Shown piece by piece: positions 1 through 8,826 of a stretch of 32,436 bases of DNA; position 1 is the first letter of the stretch, and each line of letters opens with the position of its first letter. A program made the translations under genes and the position numbers. The notes beneath the pieces are model-generated. The model was not told the origin of the DNA. It saw nothing but the letters and a program-made list of their open reading frames with translations, and searched no databases. Source of the stretch: Bacteroidaceae bacterium (GTDB taxonomy: Bacteria > Bacteroidota > Bacteroidia > Bacteroidales > Bacteroidaceae); contig JAILFY010000139.1 in NCBI GenBank assembly GCA_024697285.1, positions 1 to 32,436 of the forward strand, given 5' to 3'.

Positions 1-54
1 TTGCATCTACGCGCTTAACGTCGAGAGCTGCGGCTAAGCAAGCTTGCCTTGCTC

Positions 55-170
55 TCTCTGAGCGCTGTGAAGTCAGCTCGAAAACAACACTCAGTTGTTT
101 CCGTCGCAGCCATCTCTGAGCGCTGTGAAGTCAGCTCGAAAACAACACTCAGTTGTTTCCGTCGCTGCCA
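55..170. repeat. Tandem direct repeat, 58-bp unit x2 (tctctgagcgctgtgaagtcagctcgaaaacaacactcagttgtttccgtcgcagcca), with internal AACAAC-ACTCA-GTTGTT dyad
   Basis: Near-identical copies starting at 55 and 113, read directly. Confidence 0.93.
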
Positions 171-225
171 CCCCCGAGGGGGGAGGACTGGTAGTGGCCC
201 CCCTCTAACTCTCCCGAGGGGAGGA

Positions 226-293
226 CTGGGCTGCGCGGAAGGATGGGGAAGGCTGGGCTGCGCGGAAGGAGATGGCTGGGTTGCGCGGAAGGA
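226..293. repeat. Short tandem repeat ctggg(c/t)tgcgcggaagga x3
   Basis: Copies at 226, 253 and 276, downstream of the prfA stop. Confidence 0.9.
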
Positions 294-323
294 GAGGGAG
301 GATAAAAGGAGGGGGAGAGAGGA

Positions 324-1439
324 TTAGAGAGCGGATTCCTTGAGGCGTTCGGCGTTTTCGGCTACTGTGAGGCGGTCTATGCATTCCTGGATGTCGCCGT
401 CCATGAAAGCAGAGAGATTGTAGATGGTGTAGCCGATGCGGTGGTCGGTGATGCGTCCCTGGGGATAGTTGTAGGTGCGAATTTTGGCGGAGCGGTCACC
501 AGTGCTGACCATCGTCTTGCGGCGGGCCGCTATGTCGTCGATGTATTTCTGGTGCTCCTTATCATATATAAAGGTACGCAGGCGCGCGAGAGCCCGTTCT
601 TTGTTCTTGGGTTGGTCTCGAGTCTCGGTACACTCGATGAGTATCTCCTCAGTCTCGCCCGTGTTGGGGTTGGTCCACATGTAGCGAGCGCGCACGCCTG
701 ATTCCACTTTGTTCACGTTCTGTCCGCCAGCACCCTGGCTCCGGAAGGTGTCCCACTTGATGGCACCCTCGTTGATCTCCACGTCGAACTCCTCAGCTTC
801 GGGGAGTACGGCAACGGTGGCGGCGCTGGTGTGCACGCGACCTTGGGTCTCGGTCACGGGCACTCGCTGTACGCGGTGGACGCCGCTCTCATATTTCATC
901 GTGCCATAGACTTTCTCTCCGGTCACGGAGAAGATGATTTCCTTATATCCACCGGCAGCACCTTCCGTGAAACTGGAGATTGCTATCTTCCAACCTTTTG
1001 TCTCGCAGTACTTGGAATACATGCGGAAGAGGTCGCCGGCAAAGAGGGCTGCCTCGTCGCCGCCTGTGCCACCACGTATCTCCATGATGACGTTCTTGTC
1101 GTCCTCGGGGTCTGCAGGAATCAGCAGCAGTTTTATCTCTTCCTCCAGCTGGGGCACGCGCTCCTGTGCGGAGCTGAGTTCCTCGCGCGCCATCTCCTTC
1201 ATCTCGGCGTCGTCTTCTGTGGTCAGCATTTCTTTGGCCTCATCGATGGTGGTGAGGGTCTGAATGTATTCGGCGCGTTTCTTCACGATGGCGCCGAGGT
1301 CCTTGTATTCCTTGGTGAGTTTGACATATCGGCGCTGATCAGCAATCACGGCGGGGTCAGTGATGAGCGTTCCCACTTCTTCGTAGCGGCTCACCAAACC
1401 TTCCAGGCGGTCCAGTAGTTCGTTGTTCTCTATGACCAT
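324..1439 (-). CDS. prfA: Peptide chain release factor 1
   Basis: Translation from MVIENNELLDRLEGL with class I RF GGQ region (RSQGAGGQNVNKVESGVRARY). The track ORF to 1640 runs through a tRNA, so the start is set at 1439. Confidence 0.97.
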   Translation of the reverse strand: MVIENNELLDRLEGLVSRYEEVGTLITDPAVIADQRRYVKLTKEYKDLGAIVKKRAEYIQTLTTIDEAKEMLTTEDDAEMKEMAREELSSAQERVPQLEEEIKLLLIPADPEDDKNVIMEIRGGTGGDEAALFAGDLFRMYSKYCETKGWKIAISSFTEGAAGGYKEIIFSVTGEKVYGTMKYESGVHRVQRVPVTETQGRVHTSAATVAVLPEAEEFDVEINEGAIKWDTFRSQGAGGQNVNKVESGVRARYMWTNPNTGETEEILIECTETRDQPKNKERALARLRTFIYDKEHQKYIDDIAARRKTMVSTGDRSAKIRTYNYPQGRITDHRIGYTIYNLSAFMDGDIQECIDRLTVAENAERLKESAL

Positions 1440-1489
1440 AATTTCAGTTTTGCTCTGTTGGATGAATGGTAATGTGATGGTGTTGGGCA

Positions 1490-1530
1490 AAGGAAAGAGG
1501 CGGACTTGCCATAATGGCCAGTCCGCCTCT
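1490..1530 (-). terminator. Strong hairpin after tRNA-Val, between tRNA and prfA (terminator/attenuator)
   Basis: AGAGGCGGACT ... AGTCCGCCTCT 11-bp stem with nested GCCAT/ATGGC, then TTTCCTTT on the - strand. Confidence 0.7.
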
Positions 1531-1538
1531 CGTAGTGG

Positions 1539-1616
1539 TGGTAGGAACGATCGGGCTCGAACCGATGACCTCTTCAATGTGACTGAAGCGCTCTGAACCA
1601 ACTGAGCTACGCTCCT
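1539..1616 (-). tRNA. tRNA-Val (anticodon CAC), encoded CCA
   Basis: Cloverleaf folded by eye on - strand: AGGAGCG/CGTTCCT acceptor, GCTC/GAGC D stem, CTTCA-GTCACAT-TGAAG anticodon arm, ATCGG-TTCGAGC-CCGAT T arm, discriminator A + CCA. Confidence 0.92.
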
Positions 1617-1633
1617 ATCCTTTTTGGTTTGCG

Positions 1634-1668
1634 GGTGCAAAGGTACAACATTCTTTTGAAACAGCCAA
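1634..1668 (-). promoter_or_regulatory. Bacteroidetes-type promoter for tRNA-Val/prfA
   Basis: TACCTTTG (-7 box) followed by CACCC on - strand, TTGG about 20 nt upstream. Confidence 0.6.
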
Positions 1669-1725
1669 CGAAAATGGAATATTTTTTTATTTATTCCTTA
1701 TTTTCGTAGTCAGGAGGCCTCCAAG

Positions 1726-2895
1726 TCAGTAGTTGAACTCGCCAAATTCGCTGCGGATGGTGAGGCTGCGAGGTCCTTCTTCGATGTGTCCCACTACCTG
1801 AGCATCGATATTAAAGCTCTTGGAGATGGCGATGACCTTCTCTGCATCTTCGGGACTGACGTAGACCTCGAGACGGTGGCCGCAGTTGAAAACCTTGTAC
1901 ATCTCGCTCCAGTCTGCTCCGCTCTCCTGGGCAATAATGCGAAAGAGGGGGGGGACGGAAAACATATTGTCCTTGATGACACGGCAGTTATCGCCCACGA
2001 AGTGGAGGACTTTCGTTTGGGCACCGCCGGTGCAATGTACCATTCCGTGGATGTGGGGACGCAGTTGGTCGAGCAGGACCTTGACGACGGGGGCGTAGGT
2101 GCGGGTGGGGGAGAGGACGAGCTGTCCGGCGCCCACAGGAGCGCCCTCCACCTCAGTGTCGAACCTATAGTGCCCACTATATACCAGTTCCTCTGGCACC
2201 GCCTTGTCGTAGGTCTCGGGGTATTTCTCGGCCAGGTACTTGCTGAAGACGTCGTGGCGGGCGCTGGTGAGTCCGTTGCTGCCCATTCCTCCGTTGTAGG
2301 ACTTCTCGTAGGTGGCTTGTCCGAAACTGGCGAGGCCTACGATGACGTCGCCAGGACGGATATTGGCGTTGTCGATGACGTCGGCACGACGCATGCGGCA
2401 GGTGACGGTGCTATCGACGATGATGGTTCTGACGAGGTCGCCCACGTCGGCTGTCTCGCCGCCAGTGGCGTAGATGCCGATGCCCATCTCGCGCAGCTCT
2501 GCCAGCAACTCATCGGTGCCATTGATGATGGCAGAGATGACTTCGCCAGGGATGAGCATCTTGTTGCGCCCGATGGTGGAGGAGACGAGGATGTTGTCCA
2601 CGGCTCCCACGCAGAGCAGGTCGTCGGTGTTCATGATCAGGGCGTCCTGTGCGATGCCTTTCCACACGGAGAGATCGCCTGTCTCGCGCCAATACGCATA
2701 AGCGAGGCTGCTCTTAGTGCCGGCGCCGTCGGCGTGCATGATATTGCAGTAGTCGGGGTCGCCTCCGAGGATGTCTGGGATAATCTTGCAGAAGGCCTGT
2801 GGGAAGATACCTTTGTCGATGTTCTTAATGGCGGCGTGGACGTCCTCCTTGGCGGCAGAGACGCCGCGCGCCATGTAGCGTTGTTTGTTGTCCAT
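1726..2895 (-). CDS. purM: Phosphoribosylformylglycinamidine cyclo-ligase (AIR synthase, PurM-like)
   Basis: 389-aa AIRS family protein (MHADGAGTKSSLAYAYW..., MNTDDLLCVGAVDN..., ATGGETADVGDLVRT). Confidence 0.9.
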   Translation of the reverse strand: MDNKQRYMARGVSAAKEDVHAAIKNIDKGIFPQAFCKIIPDILGGDPDYCNIMHADGAGTKSSLAYAYWRETGDLSVWKGIAQDALIMNTDDLLCVGAVDNILVSSTIGRNKMLIPGEVISAIINGTDELLAELREMGIGIYATGGETADVGDLVRTIIVDSTVTCRMRRADVIDNANIRPGDVIVGLASFGQATYEKSYNGGMGSNGLTSARHDVFSKYLAEKYPETYDKAVPEELVYSGHYRFDTEVEGAPVGAGQLVLSPTRTYAPVVKVLLDQLRPHIHGMVHCTGGAQTKVLHFVGDNCRVIKDNMFSVPPLFRIIAQESGADWSEMYKVFNCGHRLEVYVSPEDAEKVIAISKSFNIDAQVVGHIEEGPRSLTIRSEFGEFNY

Positions 2896-2920
2896 AAGTA
2901 TTTTTCAGCACGGAAGGTTT

Positions 2921-3508
2921 TCAGAAACTCACCTCGGGAGCTTTCTCGGCACCGGCATCTGCCTTGAAGTTGCCTTTGACGCTGAAGCCAAAGAGGGAGG
3001 CAAAGATATTGCCAGGGAAGCGACGTACACTGACGTTATACTCCTGAGCGGCCACATTGAAGAGACGACGGGACTCGGCGATGCGATTCTCGGTGCCTTC
3101 GAGCTGAGCCTGCAGTTCGCTGAACTGTTCGTTGGCCTTCAGGTCGGGATAGTTCTCGGTAATGGCGAGCAGTCGGCCCAGAGCCTGACTCACCTCGCCC
3201 TGTGCAGCCTGATACTCAGCGAGCTTCTCGGGAGTGAGGTTAGTGGGATCTACGGTAACTTGGGTAGCTTTCGAGCGAGCTTCCACGACGGCCTGCAGCG
3301 TCTGGCTCTCGTGGGCGGCATAGCCTTTGACGGTGTTCACGAGGTTGGGGATGAGGTCGGCGCGACGTTGGTACTGGGTTTCTACGTCAGACCAGGCGCG
3401 AGAAACGTTTTCGTCCTGGGCGACCAAGCCATTGTAGGTGTTGCAGCCATAAAAGCCACAGAAAACAACAAGTACTGCCAGTACAAGGTAGATAGTGGAT
3501 TTTTTCAT
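2921..3508 (-). CDS. LemA family protein
   Basis: Single N-terminal TM, then YNGLVAQDENVSRAWSDVETQYQRRADLIPNLVNTVKGYAAHE (LemA signature). Confidence 0.95.
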   Translation of the reverse strand: MKKSTIYLVLAVLVVFCGFYGCNTYNGLVAQDENVSRAWSDVETQYQRRADLIPNLVNTVKGYAAHESQTLQAVVEARSKATQVTVDPTNLTPEKLAEYQAAQGEVSQALGRLLAITENYPDLKANEQFSELQAQLEGTENRIAESRRLFNVAAQEYNVSVRRFPGNIFASLFGFSVKGNFKADAGAEKAPEVSF

Positions 3509-3552
3509 TGTTGTAAGGGTTTTTTATTATAGTGGGTTTGTAATGATGTTAT

Positions 3553-3748
3553 ATCTATTGAGGTGGGAGGATTCGGAGAAAGTTTTCTTTTCTTGTTGTC
3601 CTTCATTATTGTGGGATGAAGGGGGAGAAAGTTACCTTTTCTTGTTTTCCAACTATTATTGTGGGATGATGAGGGTGAAGTTTCCTTTTTTCTTTTTCTT
3701 TTTCTCCTTCTATTATTGTGGATGAAGTGGAGTATAATCTTCTTTTTG
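3553..3748. repeat. Degenerate ~50-bp tandem repeat (tattattgtgggatgaagggggagaaagttttcttttcttgtt), about 4 copies
   Basis: gtggga/gtggat cores at 3563, 3611, 3661 and 3718, each followed by purine then pyrimidine runs. Confidence 0.75.
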
Positions 3749-3802
3749 TGGCTTTCTTTCTTTTGGGGAATGTTTAGGGGGCCAAAGGACATCCGTCTTT
3801 TA

Positions 3803-4723
3803 TCAGAAACGTCCTCCAGCTCCACCTCCTCCGAAGCTGCCTCCTCCGAAACTGCCTCCGCTGAAGCCGCCTCCGAAGCCGCCTCCTCTGCCAAAGAAAC
3901 TGCCGCCCAGAGCTCCCCCTGCTGCCGCTCCGTTGCTGCCGCTGTGGAGGTCCTCGTCCCAATGGATTTCTTTCGTGAAATGGCAGTTGGTGCAGCGGTA
4001 GGTGTCGTGGTGGCTGCGAATTCCCAATCTGCGATTGGTGTCGGTGTAGCCCGATATCTTCTTCATCTTGTGCTGTTTGCAGCTGGGGCAATAGGACTTC
4101 TTGTAGTTCTCGTACCAGACGCCTAAGGCTACGAGGCCAATTCCGAACAGCATCATCAACACGAACACGATGAGGGCTGCCGTGTCGTCTTCACTCTCGA
4201 AATCCGAGGAACCCACCAGCGAGTCGTCGCCATCGACGTATTTCGTGATAGCTCGTACGGTGTTGAGCATTGCTTCGTCCCAGTCGCCCTCTCTCAGGGC
4301 GGGGAGCATCTGGTTGTTCTCTATTCGCTTGCAAATGGCATCTGGCAATGTGCCCTCGAGTCCGCGTCCGGTGAGGATGTAGTAGGCGCGGTCGCCCGTG
4401 GAGAGAAGGATGATGAGGCCGCTGTTCTGTTCCTTGTTACCAATCCCGTATTTGCGCCCCAGAGCCATGCTGAAATCGTAGGGGTCACCGCCTTCTATAC
4501 GTTCCACTACCGCCAGCAACGTCTGCACCCCATGTGCCGTCTCCATCGTTCCGAGCCAAAGGTTGAGGGAGTCCACGGTTTCTTGAGAGAGGATTCCATC
4601 GGGGTTGGAGACGTACTGCGTCTTGTCCTGCAAATAGGGAATAGGAAGGTCGTCGACGGAGTAGGTGGCGGCCTGCAAGCCAGTCACTAGCAGAAAGACA
4701 CAGAGGGATAATATTTTTTTCAT
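3803..4723 (-). CDS. TPM domain-containing (YgcG-like) membrane protein with Gly-rich C-terminus
   Basis: Signal peptide, TPM region (YVSNPDGILSQETVDSLNLWL...GRGLEGTLPDAICKRI), TM helix, CxxC pair, GGGFGGGFSGGSFGGG tail. Confidence 0.9.
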   Translation of the reverse strand: MKKILSLCVFLLVTGLQAATYSVDDLPIPYLQDKTQYVSNPDGILSQETVDSLNLWLGTMETAHGVQTLLAVVERIEGGDPYDFSMALGRKYGIGNKEQNSGLIILLSTGDRAYYILTGRGLEGTLPDAICKRIENNQMLPALREGDWDEAMLNTVRAITKYVDGDDSLVGSSDFESEDDTAALIVFVLMMLFGIGLVALGVWYENYKKSYCPSCKQHKMKKISGYTDTNRRLGIRSHHDTYRCTNCHFTKEIHWDEDLHSGSNGAAAGGALGGSFFGRGGGFGGGFSGGSFGGGSFGGGGAGGRF

Positions 4724-4792
4724 AAGCCTTTTTCGTTTTCCGTTTATGCGTTTTTGGATGGTGGGGTGACCTCCTCTTCACATTATTTAATA

Positions 4793-4880
4793 AGGTGTGG
4801 CCCGACATTCTAAAAGGTGTGGCACGACATTATATAATAAGGTGTGGCCCGACATTATTTAATAAGGTGTGGCCCGACAA
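4793..4880. repeat. Tandem repeat aggtgtggcccgacatt(atttaata) x4, period 22-25 bp
   Basis: Copies at 4793, 4815, 4840 and 4865. Confidence 0.93.
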
Positions 4881-4951
4881 GGTTCTTCGCCCGAGGAGCA
4901 GATGAGGTTGGTTCTTGGTCTCTCGGGCAGAGAAGAGCGCCCCATCCGCCC

Positions 4952-5698
4952 TCACTCCTTGCCGTTCCAGAACTCCCAGCTGGCGAGTGCCTGCAGGTGC
5001 AACATCTCAAGTCCTCCCTTGATGGTGGCACCGAATCGGCGTCCTTGTTTCAGGAAGAGAGTTAGTTCGGGGTTGTAAACGAGGTCGTAGAGCAGGTGGC
5101 GCGGGGAGAGGGCGGCATAAGCCAAGGTGGGTGCGACGTCCTCTTTGGGGTACATCCCCACTGGCGAACAGTTGACGATGATTGTATATTCGCTCAGAAC
5201 GGCGGGGGTGAGCGAGGAGTAGGTGAAGTGTCCCTCGCGAGGGGTGCGACTGACGTAGCGCCATTCTATCCCGAGCTGTTGGAGGCCGTGGCAGATGGCG
5301 CGGGAAGCACCGCCAGTGCCCAGCACGAGGGCCTTACGATGATGGGAGCGTAGCAGCGGGCGCAAGCTCTGGGTGAAGCCGATGATGTCGGAGTTGAAAC
5401 CTTTGAGACAGCGTCGGCCATTCTTTTCTCCTACGCGAATCACGTTCACTGCCCCTATGGCGCGTGCCTCGTCGCTGAGCTCGTCGAGCAGAGGTATTAC
5501 TGCTTGTTTGTGGGGAATTGTCACATTGAGTCCTCGCAGGTTAGGGTGCTCATCGAGTACCTGCAGGAGCATCTCTGCCCGAGGCAACTCGAAGTTGAGG
5601 TAGACCGCATCCAGGTGCTCCTGCGCGAATTTCTCTGTGAAGAAGGCGCGAGAGAAGGAGTGACCGAGGGGATAGCCTAAAAGACCATATTCTTGCAT
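4952..5698 (-). CDS. aroE: Shikimate dehydrogenase
   Basis: MQEYGLLGYPLGHSFSRAFF, NVTIPHKQAV, LGTGGASRAI motifs. Confidence 0.96.
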   Translation of the reverse strand: MQEYGLLGYPLGHSFSRAFFTEKFAQEHLDAVYLNFELPRAEMLLQVLDEHPNLRGLNVTIPHKQAVIPLLDELSDEARAIGAVNVIRVGEKNGRRCLKGFNSDIIGFTQSLRPLLRSHHRKALVLGTGGASRAICHGLQQLGIEWRYVSRTPREGHFTYSSLTPAVLSEYTIIVNCSPVGMYPKEDVAPTLAYAALSPRHLLYDLVYNPELTLFLKQGRRFGATIKGGLEMLHLQALASWEFWNGKE

Positions 5699-5800
5699 CG
5701 TTTGCTTGTTGAAGGGTTGGAGGGTGAGTGGTTGCTTGGCAACCTTTTCTTGGCTATAGTGATGACCTCGCCGGTGGCTACGGCACTGAATAAGTGGCGG

Positions 5801-6538
5801 TTATTTCGTGGCCAAATACATGGTGCTGAGTCCGAAGGTGAAGCGCCGGAACTGCACGTCGGAGAAGCCGGCTTGCAGCAGTCGGGGTTTCAGTTCCTCG
5901 GCTTGTGGGAAAGCCGCCATGGATTGTGGCAGATAGGTGTAGGCGCTGTCGTCGTGGCTGATGAGGCGGCCGAGGAAGGGCATTACTGTGTGGGCATAGA
6001 AGTTGAACAGCTGCTTCATCGGGAAGCGAGGAGGTGTGGTGAGCTCCACCAGCATCAGATGTCCTCCGGGATGGAGCACCCGGCACATTTCTTGCAGTCC
6101 TGCCTGGAGGTCGTCGAAGTTGCGTGCCCCGTAGGCGATGGTGATGGCGTCGAACGTGTCGTCGGGGAAGGAGAGGCAGGTGCAGTCGTCCTTCTGGAAC
6201 GAGATGATGTTCTCCAGTCCGGCTTCCTTCACCTTCCGGAGTCCCACTTCCATCATCCCCTCACTGATATCGGCTCCGATGATCTGTCTGGGCTTCAGGC
6301 GACGAGCAGCCAAGATGGCGAAGTCGCCAGTGCCTGTGGCAATGTCGAGTATCTTCTGGGGCGCAAAAGGTTTCAGCGAGTCGATGGCTGTGCGCCGCCA
6401 ATGCCGGTCGATGCCGAGGGAGAGGGAGTGGTTGAGGCGGTCGTAGGTGGGGGCAATGTGGTTGAACATCTCCACCACTTGTTGGCGCTTAGTCCCTTCA
6501 GAGGAGGGATATGGAGTGATGTTTTCTTGCTGATTCAT
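5801..6538 (-). CDS. ubiE: Demethylmenaquinone methyltransferase (UbiE/MenG)
   Basis: [46 protein letters not shown] motifs. Confidence 0.96.
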   Translation of the reverse strand: MNQQENITPYPSSEGTKRQQVVEMFNHIAPTYDRLNHSLSLGIDRHWRRTAIDSLKPFAPQKILDIATGTGDFAILAARRLKPRQIIGADISEGMMEVGLRKVKEAGLENIISFQKDDCTCLSFPDDTFDAITIAYGARNFDDLQAGLQEMCRVLHPGGHLMLVELTTPPRFPMKQLFNFYAHTVMPFLGRLISHDDSAYTYLPQSMAAFPQAEELKPRLLQAGFSDVQFRRFTFGLSTMYLATK

Positions 6539-6545
6539 GAGCAGA

Positions 6546-6577
6546 AAGGGGGCTCTGCCGCAAGGCCGAGCCCCCTT
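6546..6577 (-). terminator. Hairpin between purC stop and ubiE start (terminator/attenuator)
   Basis: AAGGGGGCTC-(12 nt)-GAGCCCCCTT, 10-bp stem. Confidence 0.65.
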
Positions 6578-6586
6578 CGGTGTATC

Positions 6587-7537
6587 TTATTTCTGAGCGG
6601 CGAGCCAGTTGTTCACATTCTTCTCTATGCGAGCAGCCACATCAGCCTTGCTCTCGGCCTTCTCGAATTTCTCGCCCACGATATGTTCGTAGAGCTCGAT
6701 ATAGCGGTCGCTGATGCTCTCGACGAAAGCGTCAGTAAGTTCCGGCATCACGTCGCCGGGACGGTTCATGAAGTTGTGGTCTATGAGCCACTGGCGCACG
6801 AACTCTTTGGAGAGCTGGCGCTGGGGCTCGCCATTGGCGAATTTCTCCTCGTAGCCTTCGGCATAGAAGTAGCGGCTGCTGTCGGGCGTGTGGATTTCGT
6901 CGATGAGGATGACCTTGCCGTCGCGCTTTCCAAACTCATATTTCGTGTCCACGAGGATGAGGCCTTTTTTGGCAGCTATCTCGGTGCCGCGCTGGAAGAG
7001 AGCCTTCGTGTAGCCTTCCATAACCTCATAGTCCTCGGCGCTTACGAGCCCCTGAGCGATGATCTCCTCCTTGGAGATATTCTCGTCGTGACCCTCGTCG
7101 GCCTTTGTCGTCGGGGTGATAATGGGCTCGGGGAAACGTTCGTTTTCGCGCATGCCATCGGGAAGTTTTACTCCGCAGAGCTCGCGGCAACCATTTTTAT
7201 ATTCGCGCCAGGCGGAGCCAGTGAGGTAGCCGCGGATAATCATCTCCACACGGAAACCTTCGGCTTTCAGTCCCACAGTGACCATGGGGTCGGGGGTGGC
7301 CAGTTTCCAGTTGGGGACGATATCTGCAGTGGCATCGAGGAAGGCGGCGGCTATCTGGTTCAGTACCTGACCTTTGAAGGGGATGCCTTTGGGCAACACT
7401 ACGTCGAAGGCGCTGATGCGGTCGGAGGCGACCATGACCATCAGGTCGTCATTGATGTCGTAAACATCACGTACTTTTCCGTGGTAAACGCTGCGTTGTC
7501 CTGGGAAGTTGAAATCTGTGCGGGTTAATGCTTTCAT
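6587..7537 (-). CDS. purC: Phosphoribosylaminoimidazole-succinocarboxamide synthase
   Basis: SAICAR synthetase ([46 protein letters not shown]). Start set at [10 protein letters not shown] (7537); the track start at 7570 is a TTG. Confidence 0.96.
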   Translation of the reverse strand: MKALTRTDFNFPGQRSVYHGKVRDVYDINDDLMVMVASDRISAFDVVLPKGIPFKGQVLNQIAAAFLDATADIVPNWKLATPDPMVTVGLKAEGFRVEMIIRGYLTGSAWREYKNGCRELCGVKLPDGMRENERFPEPIITPTTKADEGHDENISKEEIIAQGLVSAEDYEVMEGYTKALFQRGTEIAAKKGLILVDTKYEFGKRDGKVILIDEIHTPDSSRYFYAEGYEEKFANGEPQRQLSKEFVRQWLIDHNFMNRPGDVMPELTDAFVESISDRYIELYEHIVGEKFEKAESKADVAARIEKNVNNWLAAQK

Positions 7538-7610
7538 TGTTTTTGTATGTTTAGAGGTTTGTTGTTTCAAGTAGGTCTTGCTGCGGGAGAGGAACTCTGC
7601 GGCGGGAGTC

Positions 7611-7740
7611 GCGTCGGCAGGAGGGCAGACCTGTCCGGCTTGTTGTGCCGCGTCGGCAGGAGGGCAGACCTGTCTGGCTTGTTGTGCCGCGTCGGCAGAA
7701 GGGCAGACGAGTTAGGTTCGTTGTGCCGTGTCGGCCTGTA
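7611..7740. repeat. 39-bp tandem repeat (about 3.3 copies) overlapping the phoH 3' end
   Basis: gcgtcggcaggagggcagacctgtccggcttgttgtgcc starting at 7611, 7650, 7689 and (partial) 7728. Confidence 0.95.
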
Positions 7741-8752
7741 ATGTGCTCTTTTCGGACGACTCAGCCGCGGCCTCGCTTTCTCGGCGAAGGCGGTCGCGTT
7801 CGTTGTAGGCTTCCACGATTTTCGTCACCAATCGATGGCGTACGATATCTTTCTGTGTCATCTCTATCACCGCTATCTCATTGACATCTCTGAGCACGTG
7901 TAGGGCGTCTTTCAGTCCGCTGCGCTGGGATGGGGGAAGATCTATCTGGGTGAGGTCGCCCGTGACGATCATCTTGGTGTTCATTCCCATGCGGGTGAGG
8001 AACATCTTTATCTGAGCGGAGGTGGTGTTCTGTGCCTCGTCGAGGATGACCACTGCATCGTTCAAGGTGCGACCACGCATAAAAGCCAGGGGTGCTATCT
8101 GAATGATGTTCTGTTCCATCATCTCGTTCAGTTTCTGTCGAGGTATCATATCTTCCAGCGCGTCGTACAGCGGTTGGAGGTAGGGGTCAATCTTATCCTT
8201 CATGTCGCCGGGCAGAAATCCCAGTTTCTCCCCAGCCTCCACAGCTGGACGGCTGAGGATGATGCGGCGCACCTCCTTGTTCTTCATGGCTCGAACAGCC
8301 AAGGCGATACTTGTATAGGTTTTGCCCGAACCTGCCGGTCCGATGGCAAAAACCATGTCGTGGGTCTCGAAGGCTTCCACCAGGCGCTGCTGGTTCTCGC
8401 TGCGGGCGGTGATGGGTTTGCCCGTGACACTGAAGACGATAGCGCCTTGGATGCTGTCGCGCTGGGTTTTCTCGCCTTTGATGATATGCAGGATATCTTC
8501 TTCTGTGAGGCTGTTGTACTTGGAGCAATGCGTCTGCAGTCGTTCGATATTCTCTTCGAAGGCGCATAATTCTTCCTCGTCGCCCATCACCTTGATGACA
8601 TTGCCGCGGGCTACTATGCGTAGCTTTGGATAGAGCGCTTTGACCATTTGCATATTGGCGTTGTTCACACCATAGAAGACCACTGGGTCTGCCTCTTCCA
8701 GAATTAGATGTTTCTCGGTCATTAAGACTGTATTTACTATTTTTCGCTGCAA
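7712..8752 (-). CDS. phoH: PhoH family ATPase
   Basis: GPAGSGKTYTSIALAVRAMKNKEVRRIILSRPAVEAGEKLGFLPGD, VILDEAQNTTSAQIKMFLTRMG, VTGDLTQIDLP. Confidence 0.96.
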   Translation of the reverse strand: MQRKIVNTVLMTEKHLILEEADPVVFYGVNNANMQMVKALYPKLRIVARGNVIKVMGDEEELCAFEENIERLQTHCSKYNSLTEEDILHIIKGEKTQRDSIQGAIVFSVTGKPITARSENQQRLVEAFETHDMVFAIGPAGSGKTYTSIALAVRAMKNKEVRRIILSRPAVEAGEKLGFLPGDMKDKIDPYLQPLYDALEDMIPRQKLNEMMEQNIIQIAPLAFMRGRTLNDAVVILDEAQNTTSAQIKMFLTRMGMNTKMIVTGDLTQIDLPPSQRSGLKDALHVLRDVNEIAVIEMTQKDIVRHRLVTKIVEAYNERDRLRRESEAAAESSEKSTLQADTAQRT

Positions 8753-8778
8753 AATTAGTGAAATTTAGTGGAACAACG
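8750..8778 (-). promoter_or_regulatory. Bacteroidetes-type promoter for phoH
   Basis: TAATTTTG on - strand with GTTG about 18 nt upstream; upstream of the phoH ATG. Confidence 0.55.
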
Positions 8779-8801
8779 AGCGTTATTCGGAAAATTTGTG
8801 C

Positions 8802-8809
8802 TACTTTTG
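8802..8809 (+). promoter_or_regulatory. -7 element TACTTTTG for the divergent DUF5715-like gene
   Basis: TACTTTTG upstream of the gene; -33 region weak. Confidence 0.5.
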
Positions 8810-8826
8810 TGCCAAAATTGATACAA

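Noticed and set aside
49-327. 92-aa + strand ORF
   Set aside because: Made of tandem repeat sequence (two copies of SERCEVSSKTTLSCF...); no independent coding evidence
1786-2967. 393-aa + strand ORF opposite purM
   Set aside because: Antisense shadow of purM
3505-3894. 129-aa - strand ORF between the TPM gene and lemA
   Set aside because: Repeat-derived Lys/Arg-rich sequence, out of frame with and overlapping the TPM Gly-rich 3' end
5693-7528. 611-aa + strand ORF across ubiE and purC
   Set aside because: Antisense to two well-identified genes; low-complexity Val/Gly/His composition
7547-7741. 64-aa + strand ORF with [13 protein letters not shown] repeats
   Set aside because: Artefact of the 39-bp array on the strand opposite phoH/purC
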